DNA of 64,000 nucleotides from Thiobacillus sp. (GCA_019459325.1 JAIBFA010000065.1:22483-86482), one strand, 5' to 3'. Shown: positions 10,041 through 19,633, counted from the first letter of the stretch. The notes: generated by a model not told the origin, from the letters alone. Program-made: numbers and translations.

Positions 10041-10748
10041 ATGAGCGACCGCACCCTCTTTTCCGTCCTGGTCGTTGAAGACAATGCAGATCTGGCGGCG
10101 AACATCGCCGATTTTCTGGAGGGCCATGGCCATCAGGTCGATGTGGCGCAGGATGGCGTAACCGGCCTGCATCTCGCGGTCACCCAACCCCACGACGTCA
10201 TCGTGCTCGACCTGATGCTGCCCGGCATCGACGGCCTCACCCTGTGCCGCCGCCTGCGCCAGGACGCGCAATCAGCGACCCCGGTGCTGATGCTGACCGC
10301 GCGCGCCACGCTGGAAGACAAGGTCGCCGGCTTCGGCGAAGGCGCCGACGACTATCTGACCAAACCGTTTGAACTGCGCGAGCTGGAACTGCGCCTCGCC
10401 GCCCTGGTGCGGCGCGCCAGGGGCAGCGAGCACCTGAACCGGCTGCGGGTGGCCGACCTGGTGTTCGACCTCGGCACCCGCGTCGTGCAGCGCGCAGGCC
10501 GCACCCTCAGCCTGCCCATGCTGCCGCTGCGCATTCTGGAGCTGCTGATGAAGCGCTCGCCCAATGTGGTGTGGCGGCGCGAAATCGAACAGGGGGCCTG
10601 GGGCGATTCGCCACCCGATTCCGATTCCCTGCGCGTGCACATGCACACCCTGCGCGCGGCCATCGATCCGCCCGACCTGCCGCCGTTGCTGCATACCGTG
10701 CGCGGCGTGGGTTATCAGCTGAAAGCCCCGGATGTTCCGCCTGCATAG
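10041..10748 (+). CDS. OmpR-family response regulator
   Basis: 235 residues. The receiver domain (residues about 8-120) has acidic residues in VVEDN, the phospho-acceptor Asp in VIVLDLMLPGIDG and the Lys in DDYLTKPF. A winged-helix output domain follows, ending in HTVRGVGYQLKAP. It overlaps the next gene, a sensor kinase, by 17 bp, so the two form a two-component system. The signal and regulon are unknown. Confidence 0.92.
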   Translation: MSDRTLFSVLVVEDNADLAANIADFLEGHGHQVDVAQDGVTGLHLAVTQPHDVIVLDLMLPGIDGLTLCRRLRQDAQSATPVLMLTARATLEDKVAGFGEGADDYLTKPFELRELELRLAALVRRARGSEHLNRLRVADLVFDLGTRVVQRAGRTLSLPMLPLRILELLMKRSPNVVWRREIEQGAWGDSPPDSDSLRVHMHTLRAAIDPPDLPPLLHTVRGVGYQLKAPDVPPA

Positions 10749-11991
10749 CCTGCGCGCGCGCGTCGCCCTCTACTTCGCGGTTTTTGGCGCGCTGCTCAGC
10801 CTGGTCATGGCGGTGATGGTGTACCAGTCCGCCCACGACCTGAGCGTGCGACTGATCGACGAAACCCTGACCGCGGAACTGGACGACTACATCGCCCGCC
10901 GCGAGCGCAATCCCCTCTCCCTGCCGCCGTCCACTGTCACCCTGCAGGGCTTTGTGCGGGAAGCCGGCGAAACGGATGGCGTGCCGGACTATCTCGCCAC
11001 GCTCGCGCCCGGCCGCCACGAAGTCCGCGTCGGCACCCTGTCCTACCGGGCAGCCGTGCTGGACCGGGATAACGCACGCTACTACCTGCTCTACGACATC
11101 TCCCTGAAGCTCAAGCGCGAGCGGCGCTTTGCCCAGCAGCTCAGCATCGTTTCCGTTGCCATGACCCTGCTCTCCGCCTTGCTCGGCTTCTTCCTGTCCG
11201 GCGCAGCGGTCGCGCCGGTGGCCGACCTCGCTGCACGGGTGCGGCACCGCAGGCCGGAAGACTGGGACCACCCGTTGGCCGAGCACTTCCACGACCGCGA
11301 GATCGAGGAACTGGCCGGCGTATTTGACCGCCAGCTCAGCCGCATGCGCGCCTTCATCGAACGCGAGCGGGCGTTCGGTGCGGACATGAGCCACGAATTG
11401 CGCACCGCGCTCGCCGTCATCCTCAGCGCCACCGAAGTGCTGCTGGACGACGACACGCTGAGCGACAAACAGAAAACGCGCGTGCAGCGCATCGAGCGCG
11501 CCGCGCGCGACATCGCCGAACTCGGCACCGCCCTTCTGCTCATGGCGCGCGAAGACCACGCCCAAGCCGGCGGCGGCTGCCAGGTCGCCGCGGTGATCGA
11601 AGAGGCGGTGGAAAGACAGCAACATGTCCTAGGCAGCAAACCGGTTGCCGTGGACGTGCAGACCGATCCCACCCTCGTCGTCACCGCCGATTGCGGGCTG
11701 GTCGACATCCTGGTCAGCAATCTGGTGCGCAACGCTTTTTCCTACACCGACGCCGGCAGCGTCACCATCCACCAGGACAGCCGCAGCCTGGTCATCTCCG
11801 ACACCGGCCGCGGAATCCCCGCCAACGCCATCGACCAGGCTTTCCTGCGCCACTACCGCGACATCACCAGCACCGGCGCCGGCATCGGCCTGTCGCTGGT
11901 CAAGCGTATCTGCGACCGCTATGGCTGGCAGGTTCGGCTGGAGAGCGGCGAGCAGCAGGGCACGACGGTTACGGTCGTGTTTGCGCGATAG
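10732..11991 (+). CDS. Sensor histidine kinase
   Basis: 419 residues. A membrane segment near residues 12-32, a periplasmic region to about 135, a second membrane segment around 140-165 and a short HAMP-like linker lead to the dimerisation domain with the His in DMSHELRTALAV. Thr-Ala replaces the usual Thr-Pro after the phospho-accepting His box. The ATPase part has NLVRNAFSYT (N box), ISDTGRGIP and GAGIGLSLVKRIC. Partner of the upstream response regulator. The periplasmic sensor region is not one I recognise. Confidence 0.9.
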   Translation: MFRLHSLRARVALYFAVFGALLSLVMAVMVYQSAHDLSVRLIDETLTAELDDYIARRERNPLSLPPSTVTLQGFVREAGETDGVPDYLATLAPGRHEVRVGTLSYRAAVLDRDNARYYLLYDISLKLKRERRFAQQLSIVSVAMTLLSALLGFFLSGAAVAPVADLAARVRHRRPEDWDHPLAEHFHDREIEELAGVFDRQLSRMRAFIERERAFGADMSHELRTALAVILSATEVLLDDDTLSDKQKTRVQRIERAARDIAELGTALLLMAREDHAQAGGGCQVAAVIEEAVERQQHVLGSKPVAVDVQTDPTLVVTADCGLVDILVSNLVRNAFSYTDAGSVTIHQDSRSLVISDTGRGIPANAIDQAFLRHYRDITSTGAGIGLSLVKRICDRYGWQVRLESGEQQGTTVTVVFAR

Positions 11992-12051
11992 GGAAGCAAG
12001 TGGATTACTCCACGATCTGTACAAATACAGACTGTTACATGTAAAGAACGA

Positions 12052-12447
12052 GTGGACATATACAAGGAATCAGTCTTCAAAGCATTAATGTGGAGCCAAG
12101 CTGTAGAGAGCTTGGTTCGTGATTGCATCCTTAAATGTGTTTCCAATGGACAATTGAAACCAGATGACAAACGGCTCGAAAAAATCAAAAACGACTATGG
12201 CCTTGGTGGTTTAGCTTGGGAATTCAAACCCTGTATTTCAGAAGAACTTTTTTCCAGGCTCATTGGTTTTTCAAAAGACCGGAATGAATTGGCCCATAGA
12301 GCAGCACACACGTATATGACCAACTTATTGGTTAACGAGACTGCTGCTGAAATAAGACAAGAGCTTTGGAAGCTCGAAGCAAATACCAGAGTAGCCGGCG
12401 ATTTGTATGGTGAATTGCTGGAGCTACATACTAAGTTCAGTACATAA
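12052..12447 (+). CDS. AT-rich HEPN-like hypothetical protein
   Basis: 131 residues from a GTG at 12052. Mostly helical. Residues 77-82 read RNELAH, which fits the R-x4-H signature of HEPN nucleases or toxins. Its base composition is clearly lower in GC than both neighbours, suggesting recent acquisition. It stands alone: no nucleotidyltransferase (MNT) partner or other antitoxin is adjacent. The HEPN assignment rests on the motif and helical character only, and the start site has only a weak ribosome binding site. Confidence 0.5.
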   Translation: MDIYKESVFKALMWSQAVESLVRDCILKCVSNGQLKPDDKRLEKIKNDYGLGGLAWEFKPCISEELFSRLIGFSKDRNELAHRAAHTYMTNLLVNETAAEIRQELWKLEANTRVAGDLYGELLELHTKFST

Positions 12448-12576
12448 AAAATGTAACAAGCAGTTCGAGGCATTCTCAGCCTACCAACTTAACCTCGCCT
12501 TGCCCCCCGCTTAACCATGTGTTAACACCCTCATCGCTACGATCTGACCTATCTCCACGGTCGGAATTTTCCAGCG

Positions 12577-14403
12577 ATGTCATCCCCTCTTGCCCGCCTG
12601 AGCATCCCTCCCCTCCGCCTCGATTGGCCCCGTCTGTTGCCGTTTCTGCGCTGGCGCAACCGCGTCAACAAGCAAACCCTGCGCGATGACCTGATCGCCG
12701 GACTGACCGGTGCGCTGGTGGCGCTGCCGCAGGGGGTGGCGTTCGCCACCATCGCCGGCATGCCGCCGGAATACGGTCTTTATGCAGGGATGATCCCGGC
12801 CATCATCGCGGCGCTGTTCGGCTCGTCCTGGCACCTGGTGTCGGGGCCGACGACGGCGGCCTCGATCGTGCTGTTCTCGGTGCTCTCCCCGCATGCCGAG
12901 CCGGGCTCGGCGCAATATGTGAGCCTGGCACTGACCCTGACCTTCCTGGTCGGCCTGGTCCAGCTGGTGATGGGACTGGCGCGCATGGGCACGCTGGTCA
13001 ACTTCATCTCGCATTCGGTGGTGACCGGCTTCACCGCCGGTGCGGCGATCCTGATCGCCACCAACCAAGTGAAGCATTTCTTCGGCCTCGAGATTGCGCG
13101 CGGCGCGTCGTTCAGCGACACCTGGAGCACCTTGTTCAGCCAGTTCGACCAGGTGCAGCCGGGCGTGATGGCGGTGGCCACCTTGACGCTGGCGCTGGGC
13201 ATCGCGGTGAAGCGCTATTTCCCCAAGTGGCCCTACATGATCGTCGCCATGCTGGGCGGCTCGGCCGCGGCCGCGGCGCTGAGCGTCTGGTACGGCGTGC
13301 AGATGTCCACCGTGGGCGCGCTACCGGCGAGCCTGCCGCCCCTGTCGGCGCCGTCGCTGGACGGCGAAAGCATCCGCGCAATCGCATCCGGCGTGGTGGC
13401 GGTGACACTGCTGGCGCTGACCGAGGCGGTGTCGATTGCGCGCGCACTGGCGGCGCGTTCCGGCCAGCACGTGGACGGCAACCAGGAATTCATCGGCCAG
13501 GGCATGTCGAACCTCGCCGGCGCGTTCTTCTCCGGCTACGTCGCCACCGGTTCCTTCAACCGTAGCGGCGTCAACTACGCGGCCGGCGCCAAGACGCCAC
13601 TGGCGGCGATGATGGCGGGCTTCTTCCTGCTGCTGGTGGTGCTGCTGGTTGCGCCGTGGGCGCGCTTCCTGCCCAACGCCGCCATGGCCGGCATCCTTTT
13701 CCTGGTCGCCTGGGGTCTGATCGACTTCAAGGAAATCGCCCACACGATCAAGACCAGCCGCCGCGAATTCTCCATCATGGCCGCCACCTTTGCGGCGACG
13801 CTGTTCCTGACGCTGGAAGAGGCCATCATCATCGGCGTGCTGATGTCGCTTTCGCTGTATCTGGCGCGCACCTCCAAGCCGCAGGTGCGGGAACGCGTAC
13901 CCGATCCGCACAGCAAGAAGCGCAAGTTCACCGATGTTGACAACGCGCCGCACTGCCCGCAACTGCGCTTCGTGCGCATCGACGGCTCGCTGTTCTTCGG
14001 CGCCACCGCGCACGTGCGCGAAAGGCTGGCCGCCCAGGACATCGTCCGGCCCGACCAGAAACACGTGGCCATCATCGCGCACGGCATCAACTTCATCGAC
14101 ATGGCCGGTGCCGAAGCCCTCGCCGACGAGGCGCGGCGACGGCGCCAAGCGGGTGGCGGCCTCTATCTGATCGGCGTCAAGGACACGGTGCAGGAACAGC
14201 TGGCGAAAAGCGGCGCCCTGAAAACGATCGGCGGCGCCAACCTGTTCGATTCCAAGACCGAAGCCATCGCCGAAATCTACCGCCGCCTGGACCGCGATGT
14301 CTGCCGTACCTGCAACGCACGCATTTTCCGCGAATGCGCACCGGTGCGGGTCGAGCCGGCCGGCCATCCCCACCCCTTGTTCCCTGTAGGAGTCCAGCCA
14401 TGA
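12577..14403 (+). CDS. SulP family anion transporter 1 with STAS domain
   Basis: 608-residue inner-membrane transporter. The SulP core starts with LIAGLTGALVALPQGVAFATIAG and has the signatures EFIGQGMSNLAGAFFSGYVATGSFNRSGVN. A cytoplasmic STAS domain follows (RIDGSLFFGATAHVRERL, about residues 465-575). SulP proteins carry sulfate, bicarbonate or other anions; the downstream gamma-carbonic anhydrase favours bicarbonate here, by inference. After the STAS domain is an unusual tail, DVCRTCNARIFREC, also present in SulP 3. The stop overlaps the next gene by 4 bp. Confidence 0.9.
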   Translation: MSSPLARLSIPPLRLDWPRLLPFLRWRNRVNKQTLRDDLIAGLTGALVALPQGVAFATIAGMPPEYGLYAGMIPAIIAALFGSSWHLVSGPTTAASIVLFSVLSPHAEPGSAQYVSLALTLTFLVGLVQLVMGLARMGTLVNFISHSVVTGFTAGAAILIATNQVKHFFGLEIARGASFSDTWSTLFSQFDQVQPGVMAVATLTLALGIAVKRYFPKWPYMIVAMLGGSAAAAALSVWYGVQMSTVGALPASLPPLSAPSLDGESIRAIASGVVAVTLLALTEAVSIARALAARSGQHVDGNQEFIGQGMSNLAGAFFSGYVATGSFNRSGVNYAAGAKTPLAAMMAGFFLLLVVLLVAPWARFLPNAAMAGILFLVAWGLIDFKEIAHTIKTSRREFSIMAATFAATLFLTLEEAIIIGVLMSLSLYLARTSKPQVRERVPDPHSKKRKFTDVDNAPHCPQLRFVRIDGSLFFGATAHVRERLAAQDIVRPDQKHVAIIAHGINFIDMAGAEALADEARRRRQAGGGLYLIGVKDTVQEQLAKSGALKTIGGANLFDSKTEAIAEIYRRLDRDVCRTCNARIFRECAPVRVEPAGHPHPLFPVGVQP

Positions 14404-14864
14404 AAACCCGCCAACGCATCCTGGTTCCGTTCACCCACGGCTACAACGGTTCGACCCTGCTGCGCCGCGCCAGCGAGATCACCGCGTCGGCAGATGTCGA
14501 CCTGCTGGTGGTGAGCGTGCTGGACACCCGATCCGGTTTCGAGCTGGACGGGCCTGCCGGGAATCTTCCTGGAGAGCGTGCCGCGCGCCTGGCGCCGGCG
14601 GAACAGAAACGGCTCGAGCACGACCTGATGCGGCACGGACTCGACCAGGCGCAAGCCACCGTGATCTGGGGGGAGCCGCGCGCCGCCCTGTCCGCCCTGA
14701 TCCGCAGCTGGCGCCCCGACCTGGTCGTCTGCGATGGGCGCACGCGCCGCATGATGCCCGCCCGCAAGAGCCAGGAAGGCCCGGAGATGATGAGGGTCGG
14801 CCGCACCGGCGCCTTTGCACGACTGGCTGGATTGTTCTATCACCAAGCACAGGGGCATGCCTGA
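14400..14864 (+). CDS. Universal-stress-protein-like protein
   Basis: 154 residues. RILVPFTHGYNGSTLLRRASEI at the N-terminus and a Rossmann-like arrangement ending in DLVVCDGRTRR resemble a UspA domain, although the usual ATP-binding GxxG-(9)-GS motif is not clear. The ATG overlaps the SulP 1 stop (ATGA), so it is translationally coupled. A second Usp-like gene is similarly linked to SulP 2. I infer a small partner or regulator of the transporter. Confidence 0.65.
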   Translation: MKTRQRILVPFTHGYNGSTLLRRASEITASADVDLLVVSVLDTRSGFELDGPAGNLPGERAARLAPAEQKRLEHDLMRHGLDQAQATVIWGEPRAALSALIRSWRPDLVVCDGRTRRMMPARKSQEGPEMMRVGRTGAFARLAGLFYHQAQGHA

Positions 14865-15000
14865 GCGGGCGCTTTAAGAAGCCTGTCCCCTGCGCCAGAT
14901 TCCTGCTTCACGCCGCCGCCGGGTTTCCGAACCGGCGCGTGCCCTGGCGCCCATGAGGGCCATCTGATTTTTTAGCCACGCAACAAGAAGGGAAACCACC

Positions 15001-15561
15001 ATGATTCGCCGCAACCCGCGAGGCGACCTGCCGGTCGTGCACGAGACCGCCTTTGTCGACCCCACCGCCATCATCTGTGGCCACATTATCATCGGCGAGA
15101 ACGTCTTCATCGGACCCTATGCGGTCATACGCGCCGACGAAGTCGACGAGAACGGTCACATGGAACCCATCGTCATCGGCGCGCACTCGAACATCCAGGA
15201 CGGCGTGGTCATCCACTCCAAGGCCGGCGGACGGGTCGAGATCGGCGAGTACACCTCGATCGCTCACCGCTCCATCGTGCACGGGCCCTGCAAGGTGGGG
15301 GACCGCGTGTTCATCGGCTTCAACTCCGTGCTGTTCAACTGCGTGGTGGGCGAGGGCTCGGTGGTGCGCCACAACTCGGTGGTCGAGGGCTGCAGCGTGC
15401 CCGACGGCTTCTATATTCCCTCCACCTGCAACATCCACTCGGACGAGGAGCTCGCCAGCATCGAACCCGTCACCCCCGATGTGACCGGCTTCTCCGAAAG
15501 CGTGGCGCAGGCCAACCACGAACTAGTCAAGGGCTACAAGCGCATCCGCAACGAGTTCTGA
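15001..15561 (+). CDS. Gamma-class carbonic anhydrase family protein
   Basis: 186 residues forming a left-handed beta helix of hexapeptide repeats. The three zinc-ligand histidines of gamma-CAs are present at 72 (GVVIH), 89 and 94 (IAHRSIVHG), and the supporting Arg44, Asp46, Gln66 and Asp67 are in place. The enzyme would interconvert CO2 and bicarbonate in the cytoplasm, and its order after a SulP gene suggests a role in inorganic-carbon uptake. A GAAGGG site precedes the ATG. Activity is not proven; some family members are inactive or act on other substrates. Confidence 0.85.
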   Translation: MIRRNPRGDLPVVHETAFVDPTAIICGHIIIGENVFIGPYAVIRADEVDENGHMEPIVIGAHSNIQDGVVIHSKAGGRVEIGEYTSIAHRSIVHGPCKVGDRVFIGFNSVLFNCVVGEGSVVRHNSVVEGCSVPDGFYIPSTCNIHSDEELASIEPVTPDVTGFSESVAQANHELVKGYKRIRNEF

Positions 15562-16024
15562 GCGTGCGGTGCGTCCGCATGATTGACGCGGGCCCTCGCC
15601 TGATCACCCTTCCTTGCGCATCGACATGGCACGCTTGGCATTCACCCATTCGGGCTGCGCTGTATTGGATGAGGCATTGCCCTGACACAGGGCAATGCGC
15701 AATCCACGATTCCAATTCGTCGAGGAGGTTCAATGCGCCTCCATCACTCATTCAGGTAACTAGGTTCCCTGCGGCTGGCCGCCGAACAGAGGAGGCTGGA
15801 TCGCGACAGGCAGGCATCCCCCGCTGGAACGGCAGGATTTGCGATGCTCCCCAGCCGACTAGCAACATTCATCGATGCCTATCAAACCGCAGAGGCAGCC
15901 CCTCGTCTACGACTTAAGTTGTATATCAATCTTTGGACATTTGACTTAGTGTTTCGAGCTTCAGCTCGGGGGGCGATCTAGACCACCGAAATACCTGTTC
16001 GAAAACACCCCGAATGGAGGTTCT
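15562..16024. other. Intergenic stretch with one perfect hairpin, no convincing gene
   Basis: 463 bp between the gamma-CA gene and a secreted-protein gene. It holds a perfect 10-bp inverted repeat with a 5-base loop (15674-15683 and 15689-15698). There is no T-run on either strand next to it, so it is not a standard terminator. Open frames here lack support. GC content falls towards the right, marking the start of a lower-GC segment reaching about 18200. Confidence 0.6.
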
Positions 16025-16477
16025 ATGTTTTTACGGTTACTGGTGTTTTTTGTTCTGGGTGGAACCACGCTCGTATCGCAAGCAGAAGTACGGGAGGAGC
16101 TGAAAGACAAATTTGCCGCTGGGCTGTTGATTTTAGACAAGGACGCCAAGCGTCCCGTGAAAACTGCTCGCCGTGGTGTGCGGGTTGTTAGCGCCATTAA
16201 GCTTGTGGGGTGCGCATCCAACGCAATGGGAAAATGTGATGCGGAAGCTGACTATCGAGTCTATTTTCCTGATGGGGCATTAAGTTCGCACATCGAGCAT
16301 GCCGAACTGTGGAAGGATAAAGCGCCTGTGCCCGGTGAGGTGGTGACTGGGGCTGTTTTGGGCATCACGACTTCGCTGACAGACCCAGTCGGTAAATATC
16401 GAATTGAGGCTACCGTTCGGGATCTGGTTAGCGGTCAGACAATTGAGCTTTCCCAGGTCTTCACCGTAATCAAGTAG
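16025..16477 (+). CDS. Small secreted protein of unknown function
   Basis: 150 residues with a clear signal peptide (FLRLLVFFVLGGTTLVSQA) and a mature domain of about 130 residues with two cysteines (VGCASNAMGKCDAE) that may form a disulfide. A strong GGAGG site lies just before the ATG. The predicted beta-rich domain ends in SQVFTVIK. Spaced 17 bp from the next secreted protein and probably co-transcribed. I do not recognise the family. Confidence 0.65.
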   Translation: MFLRLLVFFVLGGTTLVSQAEVREELKDKFAAGLLILDKDAKRPVKTARRGVRVVSAIKLVGCASNAMGKCDAEADYRVYFPDGALSSHIEHAELWKDKAPVPGEVVTGAVLGITTSLTDPVGKYRIEATVRDLVSGQTIELSQVFTVIK

Positions 16478-16494
16478 GTGATGAAAGGATCATC

Positions 16495-18123
16495 ATGAGT
16501 AACACGATGTGTGCGGCAACATCGAACTCATTCGGGACATTTTTAGCTGACTCGGTTTGTAGTTGGACTCAAACCATTTCATTGTTCGTGTGCCGCATCA
16601 TCTTGGTTGTCTTCATTCCTGCAGCCGCATTTTCTGCGACTGCAGCGCCAACAGCCCCATCTTTTTTGCCCTCGTATTATTCAGACGTTCTGACGATTGA
16701 TGGACGGCCGTTGGAGCTTGTCTCGCAGGACGAGAAAGAGGGAGTCAAGGTCGCAATGTACAAGAGTGCAAGTGGCGATGTGCTTTTGAACGTAGAACAG
16801 ATCATCTGCGATCGGCCGCGTTGTGAGGCGTTTTATGAGCAAACATTGAAGGCTCAGAATGACAAACTGACGCCCTTGGATGCGCAGTTTCTATCCGGGT
16901 CAAACGCAGAGTTTTCGGTAGCGTGGAACGAAAAATCCATTCGTTTTCTTCGGTACGTCGCCAAGGTTCCAAAGGCCTTCCTCTCCTGGACGTGGATAAC
17001 CCATACCAAAAAGCCGATTCGTGACGAAGGGCATCTCGTGGCACTGCGCAGGGCGTTGAACCACCAGCGATACGATGAAGCGATCCAAATGGACAACGTG
17101 GAGATAGGCCGGTGGGCCAACGAAATTCATCAACACGCACGCGATCTGATTTCAGAGGGGAAGACGGAGGAGGCGGTGGCAGTACTTCAGCAGGTGATTA
17201 CGTGGTCGCCAACTTCTTTCGATGCCCAACTTGACTTCGCTGAAAAAACACGCGATCCCGGCGCCGCACGTGCGAGCGCGCAAGCTGTCTGGGATAACGC
17301 AGAGAACCCACAGTTCACTGCGCGAGCCTCCAAACTGCTTGGATTTAGAGAACGTGCACCCATGCCTGTGCTTGAAGCAGGTCTTCGCGGTTTGCAGCTG
17401 GTTCTAATTCCTATAGCCCCTTGTGACGAAAGGCTGCTAGAGGAAGCCGGACGGCTCTATTCTGAAAGCTTCAAGGTTCCAGTACGTATCGCTCGGCTCC
17501 CGAATGCTTGGCAGTGGGGTCAGCCCGATCGTGTATATCGGGAACGAGAGATACGGAGTCTGATTCAGCATAAAAGTAGCAAACCGATCGACTTTGGCGG
17601 CTGGACGAAGGATATGTATGCGAATAGATTGGCCACTACGACCACTAAGGAAGATGCCTTGTCCCGCTTCCGCGTTCGCACCTTTCTGGAGGAGTTCACG
17701 GATAAGCCTGGCCAATACCGGGCGGAACCTTACGTCGATCGGCTGATTGATAGGGTGGCACCGTTACGCAGCGACGACCGGCGGACCATGATCGTGGGCG
17801 TAACCGAAGCTGATATCTTCAGTGGCGATACGAACTTCGTCTTCAGTGGTGCCGCCAGCAAAAACGGAAATTGGGCCGGTATTCTTTCCTATGCCCGCAT
17901 GCAGGCGGCATCACTGAATGAACCTTACGAATCCCGCAAGCGGCTGACTGAACGATTGGCCAAGGAATTGGTGCCCGCCAGTCTTAAGCAACTTGGTATT
18001 CCACGACCAACTGATCCCGCTGATCCCTACTCGTATTCAAGCGGTACCGAGCGTCTTGCGCAGAAGACGCTGACCTTGTCAGCGCCCACTCGCGAGGCCT
18101 TGGATAGGTTCCGAAACCCTTGA
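16495..18123 (+). CDS. Exported protein with archaemetzincin-like domain lacking the zinc motif
   Basis: 542 residues. A hydrophobic segment (residues about 28-50) may act as signal or anchor. The middle has a TPR-like stretch (EEAVAVLQQVITWSPTSFDA). From about residue 300 the sequence resembles archaemetzincin proteases: LIPIAPCDERLLEEAGRLY, then MIVGVTEADIFSGDTNFVFSGA and GILSYARM. Where these enzymes have HExxHxxGxxH, this protein reads KELVPASLKQLGIP, so the zinc ligands are missing. The similarity is my reading of motifs and was not checked by search. It would be a non-catalytic relative, perhaps a binding protein. GC is lower than the flanks. Confidence 0.55.
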   Translation: MSNTMCAATSNSFGTFLADSVCSWTQTISLFVCRIILVVFIPAAAFSATAAPTAPSFLPSYYSDVLTIDGRPLELVSQDEKEGVKVAMYKSASGDVLLNVEQIICDRPRCEAFYEQTLKAQNDKLTPLDAQFLSGSNAEFSVAWNEKSIRFLRYVAKVPKAFLSWTWITHTKKPIRDEGHLVALRRALNHQRYDEAIQMDNVEIGRWANEIHQHARDLISEGKTEEAVAVLQQVITWSPTSFDAQLDFAEKTRDPGAARASAQAVWDNAENPQFTARASKLLGFRERAPMPVLEAGLRGLQLVLIPIAPCDERLLEEAGRLYSESFKVPVRIARLPNAWQWGQPDRVYREREIRSLIQHKSSKPIDFGGWTKDMYANRLATTTTKEDALSRFRVRTFLEEFTDKPGQYRAEPYVDRLIDRVAPLRSDDRRTMIVGVTEADIFSGDTNFVFSGAASKNGNWAGILSYARMQAASLNEPYESRKRLTERLAKELVPASLKQLGIPRPTDPADPYSYSSGTERLAQKTLTLSAPTREALDRFRNP

Positions 18124-18231
18124 TCAGTTAACACATAAGCATTCGATGGAACATTTGTTTTTGGGTGCGACGATGCTTAGCAAGCACACCCTGGACACCT
18201 TCGCGCCGGCTTCACCAGAGCATCGCCCGGC

Positions 18232-19590
18232 CTACCCCTTTTCCGCCTCGTACCGCTTCAGCTTGCGCCAAAGCGAAACGCGGTCGATGCCGAGCATCTG
18301 CGCGGCGGCGGTCTGGTTGCCGCCTGCTTCCTGCAGCACCCAGGCGATGTAGTCCTGTTCCTGTTCTTCCAGGGTGGGGATGCGGCCCGCCTTCTTGCGG
18401 AAGGTGCGGATCGAAAGATCGCGCAGGTCGCCGGGCAAGTGGGCGGATTCGATGCTGTGGCCGGTGGTGACCGCGACGCCGCGCTCGATGATGTTTTCCA
18501 GTTCGCGCACGTTGCCGGGAAAGTCGTAGGCACGCAGCAGGTCGAGGGCGTCGGGGGCCAATTCGCCGACGTCCTTGCCCATCAGCGCGGCGTGCTTGGA
18601 CAGAAAATGGTGGGCGAGCAGCGGCACGTCTTCCCTGCGCGCGGAGAGGGCGGGAATGTGCAGGTTGACGACGTTGAGGCGGAAGTAGAGATCCTGGCGG
18701 AAGCCGCCCAGCTTCACCATCTCCTGCACGTCGCGATTGGTGGCGGCGATGAAGCGCACGTCGATTTTCACCGGCGTGGTGGCGCCCAGCGGCAGCACTT
18801 CCTTTTCCTGGATCACGCGCAGCAGCTTGACCTGCATGGTGGGCGACATTTCGGTGATCTCGTCCAGAAACAGCGTGCCGCCGCTGGCGGCTTCCAGCAG
18901 GCCCTTCTTGTCGGCGTGGGCGCCGGTGAAGGCGCCCTTGACGTGGCCGAACAGTTCGTTGGCCAGCAGCTCCTCGTTGAAGGCGCCGCAGTTCACCGCC
19001 ACGAAGGGACGGGGGTCGCGCCGGCTGTGGTGGTGCAGGTAGCGCGCGAAAAGCTCCTTGCCGGTGCCGGATTCGCCCGTGATGAGGATGTTGCAGTCGG
19101 TGGGGGCGACCTGCCGCGCCATGTCGAGGAGGTGCTGCATGCGGCTGTCCTGGGTGAGGATGCGCAGTTCGCCCTGATAGCTTTCCACCTGCTGCCTGAG
19201 ACTGCGGCCTTCGCACCTGAGGCGGATTTTTTCCAGCGCCCCCGCCACCACCTTGCGCAGCTCATCCGGCTGACAGGGTTTGGCAAGAAAATAGAAGGCG
19301 CCCAGCTTCATCGCCTCGACAGCTGACTCCAGCGTTGCCTGGCCGGTGAACAGGATGACTTCCGTATCGGGAAGACTTTCGCGGCAGCGCCTGAGCAATT
19401 GCATGCCGTCCACCTTGTCCATGTGCAGTTCGCTCAGCACCACGTCGAAAGGCTGCTTCTCCAGCAGGGCCTGGGCATTGCTGCCGCTCTGGGTAGCGGT
19501 GACCGCGTAGCCTTCCTTTTTCATCACCTGTTCCAGATTTTTCATGGCGACCTTGTCGTCGTCCACGATCAGTAGCTTGCCGCTCGTCAT
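18232..19590 (-). CDS. NtrC-family sigma-54 dependent response regulator
   Basis: About 452 residues. Receiver domain (LLIVDDDK; acceptor Asp in [12 protein letters not shown] appears replaced or shifted, LSELHM in place of LDxxM; Lys in FLAKP), then an AAA+ domain with GESGTGKE (Walker A), GAFTGA (sigma-54 contact loop) and LFLDEIT (Walker B), then a Fis-type HTH ([17 protein letters not shown]). Start chosen at 19590, where GGGAG precedes ATG. It diverges from the usp-sulP2-sulP3-hyf genes, whose start has a sigma-54 promoter, so it is the obvious activator. The Asp-to-Glu position in the receiver (SEL) could mean phosphorylation-independent activity. Confidence 0.9.
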   Translation of the reverse strand: MTSGKLLIVDDDKVAMKNLEQVMKKEGYAVTATQSGSNAQALLEKQPFDVVLSELHMDKVDGMQLLRRCRESLPDTEVILFTGQATLESAVEAMKLGAFYFLAKPCQPDELRKVVAGALEKIRLRCEGRSLRQQVESYQGELRILTQDSRMQHLLDMARQVAPTDCNILITGESGTGKELFARYLHHHSRRDPRPFVAVNCGAFNEELLANELFGHVKGAFTGAHADKKGLLEAASGGTLFLDEITEMSPTMQVKLLRVIQEKEVLPLGATTPVKIDVRFIAATNRDVQEMVKLGGFRQDLYFRLNVVNLHIPALSARREDVPLLAHHFLSKHAALMGKDVGELAPDALDLLRAYDFPGNVRELENIIERGVAVTTGHSIESAHLPGDLRDLSIRTFRKKAGRIPTLEEQEQDYIAWVLQEAGGNQTAAAQMLGIDRVSLWRKLKRYEAEKG

Positions 19591-19633
19591 GCGCACTCCC
19601 GTCATTCGTGCGCATGGCCATGCATGCCCACAT

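Noticed and set aside
15674..15698. Perfect hairpin as a terminator
   Set aside because: No T-tract on either strand; kept only as an inverted repeat.
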